From assembly GCA_947685225.1 (NCBI GenBank), contig CANTUV010000072.1:4278001-4342000 (forward strand): a DNA stretch of 64,000 nucleotides, in the 5' to 3' direction. The notes under the pieces were generated by a model that saw only the letters and a list, made by a program, of their open reading frames with translations, ran no database searches and had not been told where the DNA came from. Shown here piece after piece: positions 23,067 to 35,193 of the stretch; position 1 is the stretch's first letter; every line of letters starts with the position of its first letter. The DNA is from Garcia nutans (lineage: Eukaryota > Streptophyta > Magnoliopsida > Malpighiales > Euphorbiaceae). A program made the position numbers and the translations under genes.

Positions 23067-26000
23067 TCAACTCTGAAACAACTGAGGATATTGTTCTTGC
23101 ATGAATTGTTCACTTTCCCAAGTTGCCTCTTCTCTTCCATGATTCTTCCATAACACTTTCACAAGTGGCACTCTCTTGTTCCTCAACTCTTTCACTTCAT
23201 GTGCCAAAATAGCAACTGGTTCCTCTTCAAATGTCAGATCTGGACTTACCTCAATAGATTCAACTGACAACACATGAGATGGATCCGACCTATATCTCCT
23301 CAACATAGAAACATGAAACACATTATGAATACGATCCAACTCAGGTGGCAAAGCAAGTCGATACGCCACTGGCCCAACTCTTTCTAACACTTCATACGGC
23401 CCAATGAAACGAGGACTCAATTTTCCTTTCCGACCGAACCTCAAAATCTTCTTCCAAGGAGATACTTTCAAAAATACCTTATCTCCAACATCAAATTTTA
23501 TGTCTCTCCTTTTCAGATCTGCATAAGACTTTTGTCGGTCTGAAGCTGCTTTTAACCTGCCTCGAATCAACTTCACTTTCTCTTCCGTTTCTTGAATCAA
23601 TTCAGGGCCAATTATTTTACCTTCACCAAGTTCACTCCAACAAAGAGGTGTTCTACACCGTCTACCATACAGTGCCTCAAATGGTGCCATACCAATGCTC
23701 GATTGATGACTGTTATTATAGGCAAATTCCACAAGTGGCAAAAATCCGTCCCAACTTCCAGAGAAATCAATGACACAGCTTCTCAACATATCCTCAATGA
23801 TCTGTATCACTCTCTCTGACTGTCCATCTGTCTGGGGATGGAAAGCAGTACTGAAATGCAATCGAGAACCTAAAGCTCCATGCAAACTCTTCCAAAATCT
23901 CGAGGTGAATCTAGGATCTCGATCAGACACTAAAGAAATTGGGACACCATGCAATTTCACAATCTCATGGATATACAGCTCAGCCAACTTCTCCAAAGAG
24001 TAATCCATCCGCACCGGAAGGAAATGAGCTGTCTTAGTCAATCTATCCACAATCACCCATATGGCATCATGCTTCCTTTGTGTCAAAGGCAAACCAGACA
24101 CAAAGTCCATAGTTACTCTATCCCACTTCCACTCAGGCACTGACAAAGGTTGAAGCAACCCAGTTGGAACTTGATGCTCGGCTTTCACCCTCTGACAAGT
24201 GAGACATTTAGACACAAACTCTGCAATGTCTCTCTTCATACCAGACCACCAATAATGTTGTCTCAAATCATGATACATCTTGGTACTACCCGGATGCATA
24301 GCAAAAGTTGATTGGTGTGCTTCTTCTAAAATAAGTTTTCTTAAATTATCATCATCAGGCATACACAGTCTATTCTTAAACCATAAGCTCCCATCATCTC
24401 TCACAACAAAATCTCGGCTCTCTCCCTGTTGACAAACTGACACAATCCTCTGAATTTTCTCATCAGCCAACTGAGCCTCTTTAATCTGGTCTAATAAAAC
24501 TGGCCTCATTTGCAATTGTGCCAACAATGCACCATCATCACAAACTACAAAACTAGCATGCAACGCTCTCAACTCAACAAGCAACAAGAGTGAATAAGCA
24601 GTCAAATCTGCTAAAGATTTCCGACTCAAGGCATCAGCAACAACATTTGCCTTACCTGGATGATAATCAATCAAGCAGTCGTAGTCTTTAATCAATTCCA
24701 ACCATCTCCTCTGCCGAAGATTTAGCTCCTTCTGAACACCCAAATACTTCAAACTTTTGTGATCAGTATAGATGAAACATTTCTCTCCAAATAGATAATG
24801 ACGCCAAATCTTCAAAGCAAACACAATGGCTGCTAACTCCAAATCATGAGTCGGATAATTGAGCTCATGCGGTTTCAACTGTCGAGAAGCATAAGCTATC
24901 ACTTTACCCTCTTGCATCAACACACAACCCAAACCATTATGTGAAGCATCACTGTAGATCACATATGGTTTATCTTCCACAGGTAAAGTGAGAACAGGTG
25001 CTTGAGTCAACATCTCTTTCAACTGCTCAAAACTGGTCTGGCATTGATCAGTCCACACAAATTTAACTCCCTTCCGAAGCAATCTAGTGAGTGGAGTAGC
25101 TATTAAAGAAAATCCTTTCACAAAACGTCGATAATAGCCGGCCAATCCCAGAAAACTTCTAACTTCAGTCACAGTCTTCGGTGGACTCCAATTTAGAATA
25201 GCTTCAACTTTACTCGGGTCAACCCTAATGCCATCTGCTGACACAATATGACCGAGAAAAGCTACTTGGTCAAGCCAGAATTCACACTTTGATAACTTAG
25301 CAAACAACTGCTTCTCTCTCAAGATTTGTAACACAATCCGAAGATGCTCACTATGCTCCTCTTCATTTCGCGAATACACCAAGATATCATCTATAAACAC
25401 TACCACAAACTGATCCAAATAGGGCCTAAACACCCTATTCATCAAGTCCATAAAAGCGGCAGGTGCATTCGTCAAACCAAATGGCATTACCAAAAACTCA
25501 TAATGCCCATATCTGGTTCGAAAAGCTGTTTTTGGCACATCCTCAGCTCTAACCCGCAATTGATGGTACCCCGATCTCAAATCAATTTTAGAAAACACAG
25601 CTGCTCCCTTCAATTGATCAAAGAGATCATCGATTCTAGGCAAAGGGTATTTATTCTTAATAGTTATCTTGTTCAATTGCCTATAATCGATACACAACCT
25701 CATAGTACCATCCTTTTTCTTAACAAACAAAACAGGAGCTCCCCATGGCGACACACTAGGGCGAATATAACCCTTATCCAGCAACTCTTGCAATTGCACC
25801 TTCAATTCTCTTAATTCCACAGGTGCCATTCTATAAGGAGTAATAGAGATAGGAGTGGTACCTGGTAACAACTCAATACCAAACTCCACCTCTCTCTCAG
25901 GAGGCAATCCTGGCAACTCCTCTGGAAAAACATCTGGGAATTCTGAAACTGTGGGAATGCTATCCAATTGAGACCCTACCACTCTGGTATCCAACACATG

Positions 26001-27719
26001 AGCAAGATAAGCTTCACACCCTTTTCTGATCATCTTCCTAGCTGCAACAGCTGAAACAAACAAAGATGCAAGCTGTCTCTGCTCACTAGATACCAACACT
26101 ACTCTATCATCACTAGTTCTCAAAGTAACACACTTCTTCTTACAATCTACCATAGCTCCATGCCTAGACAGCCAATCCATGCCAAGAATCAAATCAAATT
26201 CTTTAAATGGCATCTCAATCAAATCACCATAAAACTTCTCACCCTGCACCACTACCGCACAATCTCTATGCACCTTACTAACAATTACGCTGTGCCCCAA
26301 AGGATTTGTCACCAACACATCAAATCCTAGGGACTCAGCATGCATTTCAGACACAGGCAATACAGATGCACTAATGTAAGAATGTGTGGATCCAGGGTCA
26401 ATCAAAGCAAGTACAGATATGCCAAATAAAGAAAAAGTACCAGCTATGACTGCAGAAGCATCAGGCTGTCTTTGCATCACATAAACCCGCTGAGAAGGCC
26501 CAGCCTCATCTGGTCTGCCATCCCTGGGTGCAGATCCTCCTCTCTGACTATACCCAGATCTACCCCCTCGGCTGAAACCCCTGCTTCCTCGACCTCCTCT
26601 GCTAAAACTCTGCCGAGAAGCTGCAGATTCCAATGACCTCTGGTCCTGCATCTCAGGACACTCTCTAATGAAATGGTCAGGCGACCCACAATGGAAGCAC
26701 ACACCCGGTCCACCAATCCTCCTACAAGCACCCACATGAATCTTCCCACATTGCTCACATGCCAGCGGAGTGGATCTCTGAATAAAGGGAGTCGGTGCAC
26801 TAGCCACAGAAGCTGCAGGTCTTGATCTCTATCTATGAAACTGCCCTGACCTACTCATCGGCCTCTGACTCCTTCCCATTCTAGGAACAAAGCTCCCTCT
26901 GCCCCTCTTCACTGATGAAGACCCTGCCTCAAACTGGGGTCTTCTCACTCTAGTCTCTTCCTCAGATGCAGCTGCAATGCTTTGAACTCTTTCCACACTC
27001 CGTGCTGCTGCCACAAGCTGAGAGAAATCAGTATATCTGAATCCAGCCACATGACATACAAGAGAAGGCCTCAACCCCTCTTCGAATCTCCTACATCTGT
27101 CAATTTCATCTGATATAATGCCTCCCGCATAATGACTTAATCGAATAAACTCCACTTCATATTCAGTTACTGTACGATGATCTTGTTTCAAACTCAAGAA
27201 CTCCATTTTCTTCACATCCTTATACTCCCTAGGAGTATACTTCAATTCAAATTCCCTATGGAAATCAGCATAGGTCAATGTGGGTGGATCATCCATGGCA
27301 TGTGGTACGGTCTTCCACCAGTCATAAGCGTCCTTCTGTAATAATGACCTAGCATAATCAAACTTCTCCTCTGACGTGGCTTGCAACTGAATAAAAATTC
27401 TCTGAACTTTATCAAGCCACTGTTCTGCCACAGCTGGATCTATCGTACCCAGAAAATCCTCTGCCCCAAACTTCCTCAGTTTATCATATTGTCTCACTGG
27501 TACCTGAGGCTGAGGTGGTGGTGGAGGTTGCACTGGTGCTTGCCTCATAACTTCCATCATAAGTCTAAACCAGGCTGGTGGAACCTCATCACCTGTTGGT
27601 CTCCCCGACACTGAAGCAGGTACCTCACTGGCAACCTCAACTCTAGCTCCCTCCCTACTCTCAACAGGAGCTATACTCTCTGCACTTCCCTCAACAGACT
27701 GCCGTGAATGGGGATCCAT
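23067..27719 (-). pseudogene. gag-pol: Gag-pol of element C, one amber stop at codon 297
   Basis: The same length as the A gene (4,653 bp) and collinear with it. Codon 297, CAG (Gln) in A, is TAG at complement 26829-26831. This splits it into a 296-residue gag piece and a 1,246-codon ORF starting at Met 26807 that holds the CCHC knuckle, protease (DPGSTHSYIS), RT (FIDDIL), RNase H, integrase and chromodomain-like end. The linker motif here is the normal NVVADALSR. The C-to-T change lies in a CAG (CHG) context, as expected from deamination of a methylated cytosine. Without readthrough no pol is made; the gag piece lacks the zinc knuckle. Confidence 0.94.
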
Positions 27720-27867
27720 TACTACCTATATCTGCAAACACGACCAAATACACCTTATTAAAGATCAAAGGCTGCCAATACCAACATATATTTTATTCAA
27801 AATCAACTTTTAAAATCAAAATATTCTTTTTATTACATTTTACCTAGGTTGAAAATCTCAAACCTAG

Positions 27868-27879
27868 GCTCTGATACCA
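27868..27879 (-). other. Primer binding site of element C
   Basis: Complement reads TGGTATCAGAGC, 7 bases inside the 5' LTR end; same site as in A. Confidence 0.92.
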
Positions 27880-27886
27880 AAACAAT

Positions 27887-30426
27887 TGTAACACCCCTAA
27901 ATTCCAAATACGTTCACTACATATCACCACCATGTAATGAACATACATAGAACCTAAGAATGCTACATTTTTCCATAAACAATTTGCAATATATATATAT
28001 AGTATAATGGTATTTACTATTAAAATAAAACAAAATAAGTATAAACATTTGATTTAATACGCAGCGGAATTTATCAAATGTATTTGCATATATAAATATG
28101 TCCAAGTAGAAGTTTACAAAATTATATACATATACATTAAATCCAATACTTTACAAAACATAAAGAGTCTATACATGATTGGCAGCTTTCTCTTTGATCT
28201 TTAAGTCCTACTCAACTCTTCAATTCCTAGACTCACTCGGTCTAGTGGATCTCTCGGGTTCTTCTCTAACACCTGCGCGATGAACACAATCGCGCTAAGC
28301 CAACGGCTTAGTAAAACAACTACACTATCAAAATGCTTGATGCAATGCTCATGACACTCAATCAAGTAAATAATACATAGCAAGTCATAACTTATTCATC
28401 ATAAATTATCATACCATAATTACATTTCAGAACATTATAATATATCATTACTCATCAATTTCATTAGGCAATGGTCACGATTCATAAATCCTAAATTACA
28501 TTAAACCTAAGACCTACCTGGGCCCAAAACACCCTAATATGTTATTCAAAGTTCAGAGTCCCTGTGTTTGATTCAATATCACAATCATCAAGCCCGTAGG
28601 CAATATATATCATATCTTTATCCATGGATAGCGTAACAGACCCAGTCTCTTGGACCATCAACCCATTAACATGAGGAGATCCTCAACCTGGCTAGACTGT
28701 TACAAATACTCAAATGGAAGTGGTTTACGGGTCTCCCATTTCACCATCATTCCATATTCACATTTTACAACTGGAATCGGTTTACGGGCCTCCCATTTCA
28801 CCTATCCAGTGATTCATAAACATTATTCAAATTGGACTCGGCTTACGGGCCTCCCATTTCGCCTATCCAATGAGTTATAGGCATGCCATCAAATACAGGA
28901 CTCTGAAAGTTGAATCAACACATTAGGCATACTAACATTTTATTTATTCTTTCTCAATTCATTTCACAATTCATAATTTATTAGGCAATCATGCCTCAAC
29001 CATTTCATTTGAATCATCTTGGCCCAAGCACAATGGCCTCACATATCATCTTAATTATCATAATCAACCACAATTCACATTACATTATCATATAAGCAAC
29101 ATGCTTTACATTCTTTACTTACTTCAAATAAAACAGAACAGAACGACTATCGCGGTCGCACCAAGCTAAGTCGCGACCGTTCTACACAATCAAAAGATAA
29201 AATTTATCACAGTAGGTTTCGCGGTCAGAAATCCGATCTGAGTCGCGACCGCACTTCACAAACAAAGATGAAACCTTAACACAGTAGGTTTCACGGTCAG
29301 AAGTTCGATCTAAGTCGCGATCGCACTTCAATAATCGCGACCGTCCCAATTCACGTGTCTCATGCATAAACCCTAACTTTAACAAACTTTCTTTTGTTTA
29401 ACATCAAACACATTATACACAACATAACCTCATTTAGAATGGACACAATCAACATCCTCAATACTTATTTACATCATCAAAACACATTAATAACACATTT
29501 GATACCACAACACATTTACAACCAAAAGAATGTTAAGCTTACCCATAATATGCATGTTTGTAAACAAATAGTTGTACTTACCTTATAAACACTCAAACAA
29601 CTCCAAGAAATCTTCTCTTCCAAAGATTGTTCACTTAACAATTAAGATAAACCACTTCTTCCAAAACCTAATCCAAACAATAATATAATACATCAATTTC
29701 TATAACATTGACAACACTTACAAACTCAAACCCTAACACAAACTCAACACAACCACTTCCAATACCAACACCAACTCAACTTCTCATTTAACAAGCAAAA
29801 TCAACACTTAAAATCACACCATAACCCATTTAATCACACCATCATCAAAACACAACTCAACTCAAACCAAGCTTCAAAAATAACAAAGGCAAACAAGAGA
29901 AAACTTACCAATTAATGAAATTCCTTGAAATTCCAACTTGTAAACTTGTAAACTCCTTCCAATCCAAGCTTAAAATCATCAAAACCTTCAATTATCCTCT
30001 TGCTCTCCTTGTCCCTTTGTTCAGCCGGCCACACCAAGAAGAAAGAAGAAATATCAACCACAAGAAACAAAGTCAACTCATCTTTAATCTCCACCAAGTA
30101 TTCCAATTCAAACAATTACCAAAATACCCTCAACTATATAACTAACATTTTGTCTCTTATGTGCCCAATTATGTAATTACTCAATAATAAAAGAAATATC
30201 TTCCTCCACTATCCAACACCTTGACTTTCCATTTTGACCACTTTATATGTTATATATATCACCATATACACAACATATAAACTTGTCTCTAAACCCTATT
30301 TCCATTCCCAATCACCATACATAAACATTCTCTTCCAATTTCTTATCAACTTATTACAATATATACATAATTTAACTGCAACAACAATAACACCAAAACT
30401 ACTAGGGCATAATTAAGGATATTACA
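27887..30426 (-). repeat. Element C 5' LTR
   Basis: 2,540 bp, almost identical to 20481-23020. The CCTTT target duplication follows at 30427-30431. Confidence 0.95.
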
Positions 30427-32842
30427 CCTTTTGGATTGACGAATGCACCAGCAGCTTTTATGGATTTGGTGAACAAGGTGTTTAGACCCTATCTAGATCA
30501 ATTTGTAGTGATTTTTATTGATGATATTTTGGTGTATTTGCATAGTAAGGAGGACCATGACAAGCATCTGCGGATTGTGTTGCAGACTTTGAGAGAGAAG
30601 CAGTTGTATGCTAAGCTATCTAAGTATGAGTTTTGGCTTCATCAAGTAACTTTTCTCGGTCATGTGGTTTCAACAGATGGCATTAGAGTTGATCCGAGTA
30701 AAGTTAAAGCTATTTTGAATTGGAGTCCACCGAAGACTGTGACTGAAGTTAGATGTTTTCTGGGTTTGGCAGGCTATTATCGACGATTTGTGAAGGGTTT
30801 TTCTTTGATAGCTACTCCATTCAATAGATTACTTCGAAAGGGAGTGAGATTCGTGTGGACAGATCGGTGCCAAGCAAGCTTTGAGTAGTTGAAGGAGATG
30901 TTGACTCAAGCTCCTATTCTTACCTTGCCTGTGGAAGATAAACCATATGTGATTTACAGTGATGCTTCACATAATGGTTTAGATTGTGTTTCAATGCAGG
31001 ACAGTAGAGTCATAGCTTATGCTTCTTAACAGTTGAAGCCGCATGAGCTGAATTACCTGACGCATGATTTGGAATTGGCAGCCATAGTTTTTGCTTTGAA
31101 GATCTGGCGACATTATCTTTTTGGGGAGAAGTGTTTCATTTATACATATCACAAGAGTTTGAAATACTTGGGTGTTCAGAGGGAGCTGAATCTTGGGCAG
31201 AGATGGTGGTTGGAGTTTATTAAAGACTATGACTGTTTGATCGACTATCATCCTAGTAAGGCAAATGTTGTTGCTGATGCCTTGAGTTGGAAGTATTTAG
31301 AAAGTTTGACTGCTTATTCGCTCTCGGTGCTTGTTGAGTTGAGAGCATTGCCTGCTAGTTTTGAATCATGTGATGATGGTGCTTTAATGGCTTAGTTGCT
31401 ATTGAGGCCAGTCTTGTTGGATCATATTAGAGAGGCTCAGTTGGCAGATGAGAAAATTAAGAAGTTTGTTTCGGATTGCCAAAAGGGGAAGAGCCAAGAT
31501 TTTCTTATGAGAAGTGCTGGCAGTTTGTGGTATAAAAATAGATTGTGTGTCCCTAATGATGCATGATTGAAAAAGATTATTTTGGAGGAAGCACATCAGT
31601 CGGCTTTTGCTATGCACCCTGGGAGTACCAAGATGTATCATGATTTGAAAGAATATTATTGGTGGTCAGGTATTAAGAGGGACATAGCGGATTTTGTATC
31701 CAAATGTCTCACTTGTCAGAGGGTGAAGACAGAGCACCAAGTTCGTTTGGGGTTGCTCCAACCTTTATCAGTGCCAGAATAGAAATGGGAGTGAGTAACA
31801 ATGGATTTTGTGACTAGTTTGCCCTTGACTCAAAAGAAACATGATGCAATTTGGGTGATAATTGATCGGTTGACGAAGACTGCTCATTTTCTTCCAGTTC
31901 GGATGGACTATTCTCTTGAGAAGTTGGCTGAGCTATATAATAATGAGATAATAAGATTGCATGGAGTCCCAATTTCTTTAGTGTCGAATCGAGATCCCCA
32001 ATTTACTTCAAGATTTTGGAAAAGTTTGCATAATGCTTTGGGTTCTCGGTTGCATTTTAGCACTGCTTTTCATCCTTAGATAGATGGGCAGTCAGAGAGA
32101 GTGATGCATATTTTGGAGGATATCTTGAGAAGTTTTGTCATCGATTTCTCTGGGAGTTGGGATAGATTTTTGCCATTGATAGAATTTGCCTATAGCAACA
32201 GTCACCAGTCCAGTATTGGAATGGTACCTTTTGAGGCATTATATGGTAGAAGATGCAAGACGCCTCTATGTTGGGATGAGGTTGAAGAAGGTAAGTTGAA
32301 TGGTCCTGACTTAATAAAAGAAATGGAAGAGAAAGTGAAGGTGATTTGGGATTGTTTGAAGATAGCTTCAGATCAGCAGAAATCTTATTCAGATTTGAAG
32401 AGGAGAGACATAGAGTTCAGTATTGGAGAAAAATATTTTTGAAAGTGTCTCCTTGGAAGAGAATTTTGAGATTTGGCCGTAAAGGGAAGCTGAGTCCTCG
32501 TTTCATTGGGCCTTATGAAGTACTGGATGGAGTTGGACTAGTTGCTTATCGACTTGCTTTGCCGCCTGAATTGGATCGAATTCACAATGTCTTCCATGTC
32601 TCTATATTACGGAGATACAAATCAGACCCATCTCACGTTCTATCAGTAGAATCTATTGAGGTGAGTCCGGATCTAACTTATGAGGAAGAACCAATGGTTA
32701 TTTTGGCACATGAAGTGAAAGAGTTGAGAAATAAGAAAGTGCCACCTGTGAAGGTTCTTTGGAAGAATCATGGCAAGGAAGAGGCAACTTGGGAGAGCAA
32801 CAAGTGATGCAAGATTAATATCCTCAGTTGTTTCAGACTTGA
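30427..32842 (+). pseudogene. Element B pol, second part (RT, RNase H, integrase, chromodomain-like end)
   Basis: Resumes the B frame inside MPFGLTNAPAAF. Shows RT with FIDDIL, RNase H with YSDAS, the integrase zinc region (HPGSTKMYHDLKEYYWWSG...CLTCQ), the integrase core (SNRDPQF, where A has SDRDPRF, so a catalytic Asp is lost) and the end LAHEVKELRNKKVP. Stops lie near 30886, 31027, 31393, 31564, 31780, 31794 and 32079, with frameshifts near 32440 and 32800. Several stops are TAG where A has CAG or TGG. Clearly dead and older than A and C. Confidence 0.93.
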
Positions 32843-32877
32843 GAATAGGTAATTTCGAGGACAAAATTATTTTTATA

Positions 32878-32890
32878 GAGGAGGAGATTT
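32878..32890 (+). other. Polypurine tract of element B
   Basis: GAGGAGGAGATT precedes the TGTAATATCCC start of the 3' LTR, matching the arrangement in A and C. Confidence 0.75.
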
Positions 32891-33704
32891 GTAATATCCC
32901 ATATGTTACCCTAAAAGTTTTGGAAATATTAATTGTTGTAAATTAATTAAATGATTTTAAGTGTATATGCAATTAAGTGAAAGATGATAGGAAGATGTGT
33001 ATATGTTATGTATATGAAGATATATACACTATATACAAGTCAATGGGTTTAATAGGTCAAAAGATATTTTAGTATTTAAATATAATTAATTAAGATAGTG
33101 GAAGATGACATAATTGGGTTTATTATAATATTAATATAATACTTGGTGGAGAGTGTTTTGGAGAAAGTTGTTTGGTTAAAAGAGAAGAGTGTGAGGTTGA
33201 CTTTATGTATACCTTTAATTTTTACCCCAATTTGATATGGCCCTAATTAAAGGATGCCAAAATAAATTTTATCAGACTTTAAATATTTAAACTTAGTTTA
33301 TAATTTTTAAAAGGAGTCGGTTCAGATTAAAGAGGCATATATTTGATTGTAAAACCCTAAAACCAAGTGGAATTGGCCCAAATTAAAATTTTTCAGTTCA
33401 TAAGTTAAAAAAGGTCAGAATAAATGAATTAAGGCCGGCCTGGAGACATTATCATGCTTCATGTCGACCTTGGCAGCCCAAGATCGACATCAGCATGCCT
33501 CATGTCGACTTGGGCAAGCTAGGTCGATATGAGCATGCTTCATGTCGACCTTGGGAGGCTAGGTCAACATGAAGATGCCTCATGTCGACCTTGGCAGCCT
33601 AAGATCGACATGAGCATGCCTCATGTCGACTTGGGCAGCCCAAGGTCGACATGAGGTTGGTCTCATGTCGACGTAGGGCAACTATGTCGACATGGGTTCA
33701 ATAT
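32891..33704 (+). repeat. Element B 3' LTR, left part
   Basis: Begins TGTAATATCC like the A LTR and aligns with it to about 33204 (ATACTTGGTGGAGA, GGTTGACTTT). After that the similarity stops. Bases 33448-33690 hold an inverted-repeat array. It is either divergent B LTR or the left end of a further insertion whose right end is near 45699. The copia element G starts at 33705. Confidence 0.65.
33448..33690. repeat. CATGTCGAC inverted-repeat array
   Basis: About ten CATGTCGAC-like or reverse-complement units (GTCGACATG and ATCGACATG), arranged head to head as hairpins of 28-32 bases, in AT-rich flanks. Its base sequence is unrelated to the arrays in the other LTR families here, but the architecture is the same. 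Confidence 0.8.
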
Positions 33705-35139
33705 TGTTAGACAAATGATCTTAATTTTGATCCTTGACAACTCAAATGGATGATCTATTTAACTTGTGTTTGAAGAATTTTGTTGCAGGATTAGGTTGCT
33801 TCAATTGAAGGTGAACAGAACATTTCTAGTGGTCGCACCTCAGCTAAAGACGACCTCTCCATGTAATTACAGGATGAAACCTTGTCACAGTAGGTTTCGC
33901 GGTCAGAAGTTCGACCTAAGTCGCGACCGCTCCTATAGAATAGCGACCGTCCAACTATGTGAACAACCGCTACTCAAGGAACTTAAATCATTAAAATCAC
34001 AGTAAGGTTCACGGTGACAAGAACGGTGAATGACTCGACCTCGCTTACCACTTTAGCGACCGCTCATTCAGAGTCGCGACCGCCCCACCATTCAAGAAGA
34101 AATTGCTTAAAGAGACAGTAGTGTTCGCGTCCTCAGGTGCGTCCATAAGTTCGACGCGAGAATATGAGTTCGACCGCGATATGCTACCAAGGGCGACCGC
34201 GAGATTCAAATAATGGTGGACATCTCTTTTGCTCTGTCAGAGAATGACACGTGACATGACCGTTGTAAACCCACTTCAATATTCAAAAAGGGCGACCGCA
34301 CCTTTGCTTGGCGCGACCGTCTCGACAAACACAGCATGGGCAAGAACCGGTCCGACAAATACATCATGAGCAAGATTCCAGTTGCAGAGCACTAAAATTC
34401 GACCGTTGAAGCTTTTTCAAAAGTAGCGACCGTCCCTGGTTAAAAGGACAACCGCGTGAATCATAAGCACGACCATCCTTGTATGAAGGGCGACCGCTAA
34501 GTGCTTCGGACAGTTTAAGTAAAGAAGGTCTAAGCTGCCAAGACTTTATTCTCAATATCAATAACGGCTAGTAAGACCACATTGGCTATAAATACAATAC
34601 TTCTATGAGAAAACAAAAAAAAAGGAGACACAAGAGAAAAGATTTTCATAGCCAAGCAACAAATTTTCTTTTACTTAAACTTGCATTTGAATTGTAATGA
34701 ATGTTAGGTGTTAGCATTGAAAACACCATTGTATAAGTTTGAGTGTGAGCTTGGGAAACACTTGGGTTATAGAGTAAGCCTTGTAAAACTCTTGTTAGGT
34801 TGTGAGAGTATGCCTTGTAAAACTCTTGTTTGGGTTGTAAGTGTGAGCCTAAGAAAAACACTTGTGAAGTTAGGTGTGAACTTGTGAAAACACCAAAGTT
34901 GGAAGTGAGCTTGTAAAAACTTCAAAGATTAGTGGAACCTTAACAAGTTGTTAAGGAAGTGGATGTAGGATTTAAGTAAATCCGAACCACTATAAATCTT
35001 GTGTGTTCTTTCTTTCTTCCATTACTCAACCAACTCTCTATTCCGAATTTCTTGTTTGTTGAGTTTTTTAAATTGTCATTACTTCTTAAGGAAACCAATT
35101 CACCTCCCCCCCCCTCTTGGTTGCCATCTTGGGACAACA
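33705..35139 (+). repeat. Element G 5' LTR
   Basis: 1,435 bp. Bases 33820-34515 are a dense array of CGCGACCG / CGGTCGC-type inverted motifs. Bases 34640-34930 hold repeated TGTAAAACTCTTG and GTGAGCTTG phrases. Bases 33873-33930 are about 91% identical (53 of 58) to part of the Tekay LTR of element C (21861-21918). Confidence 0.93.
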
Positions 35140-35141
35140 AT

Positions 35142-35153
35142 TGGTATCAGAGC
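35142..35153 (+). other. Primer binding site of element G
   Basis: TGGTATCAGAGC, 2 bases after the 5' LTR end; complementary to initiator Met-tRNA. Confidence 0.9.
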
Positions 35154-35193
35154 CCTGAGATTTCTTAAACTTAATTGTGAAATCTGATCCACT

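Larger units (their letters stand above)
20481..30426 (-). mobile_element. Tekay-type element C, same family as A, inverted
   Basis: 9,946 bp on the minus strand with two LTRs of 2,540 bp (20481-23020 and 27887-30426). I see only two differences between the LTRs (near 20707/28113 and 21212/28618). The target duplication CCTTT is at 20476-20480 and 30427-30431. PBS, PPT and gag-pol are all in place and collinear with A. One premature stop in gag is the only obvious defect, so it is a recent, nearly intact copy. Its host is the RT gene of element B. Confidence 0.96.

Noticed and set aside
33820..34515. CRISPR-like array in the element G LTR
   Set aside because: Repeats are short, inverted and unevenly spaced, and the context is a plant LTR present twice.
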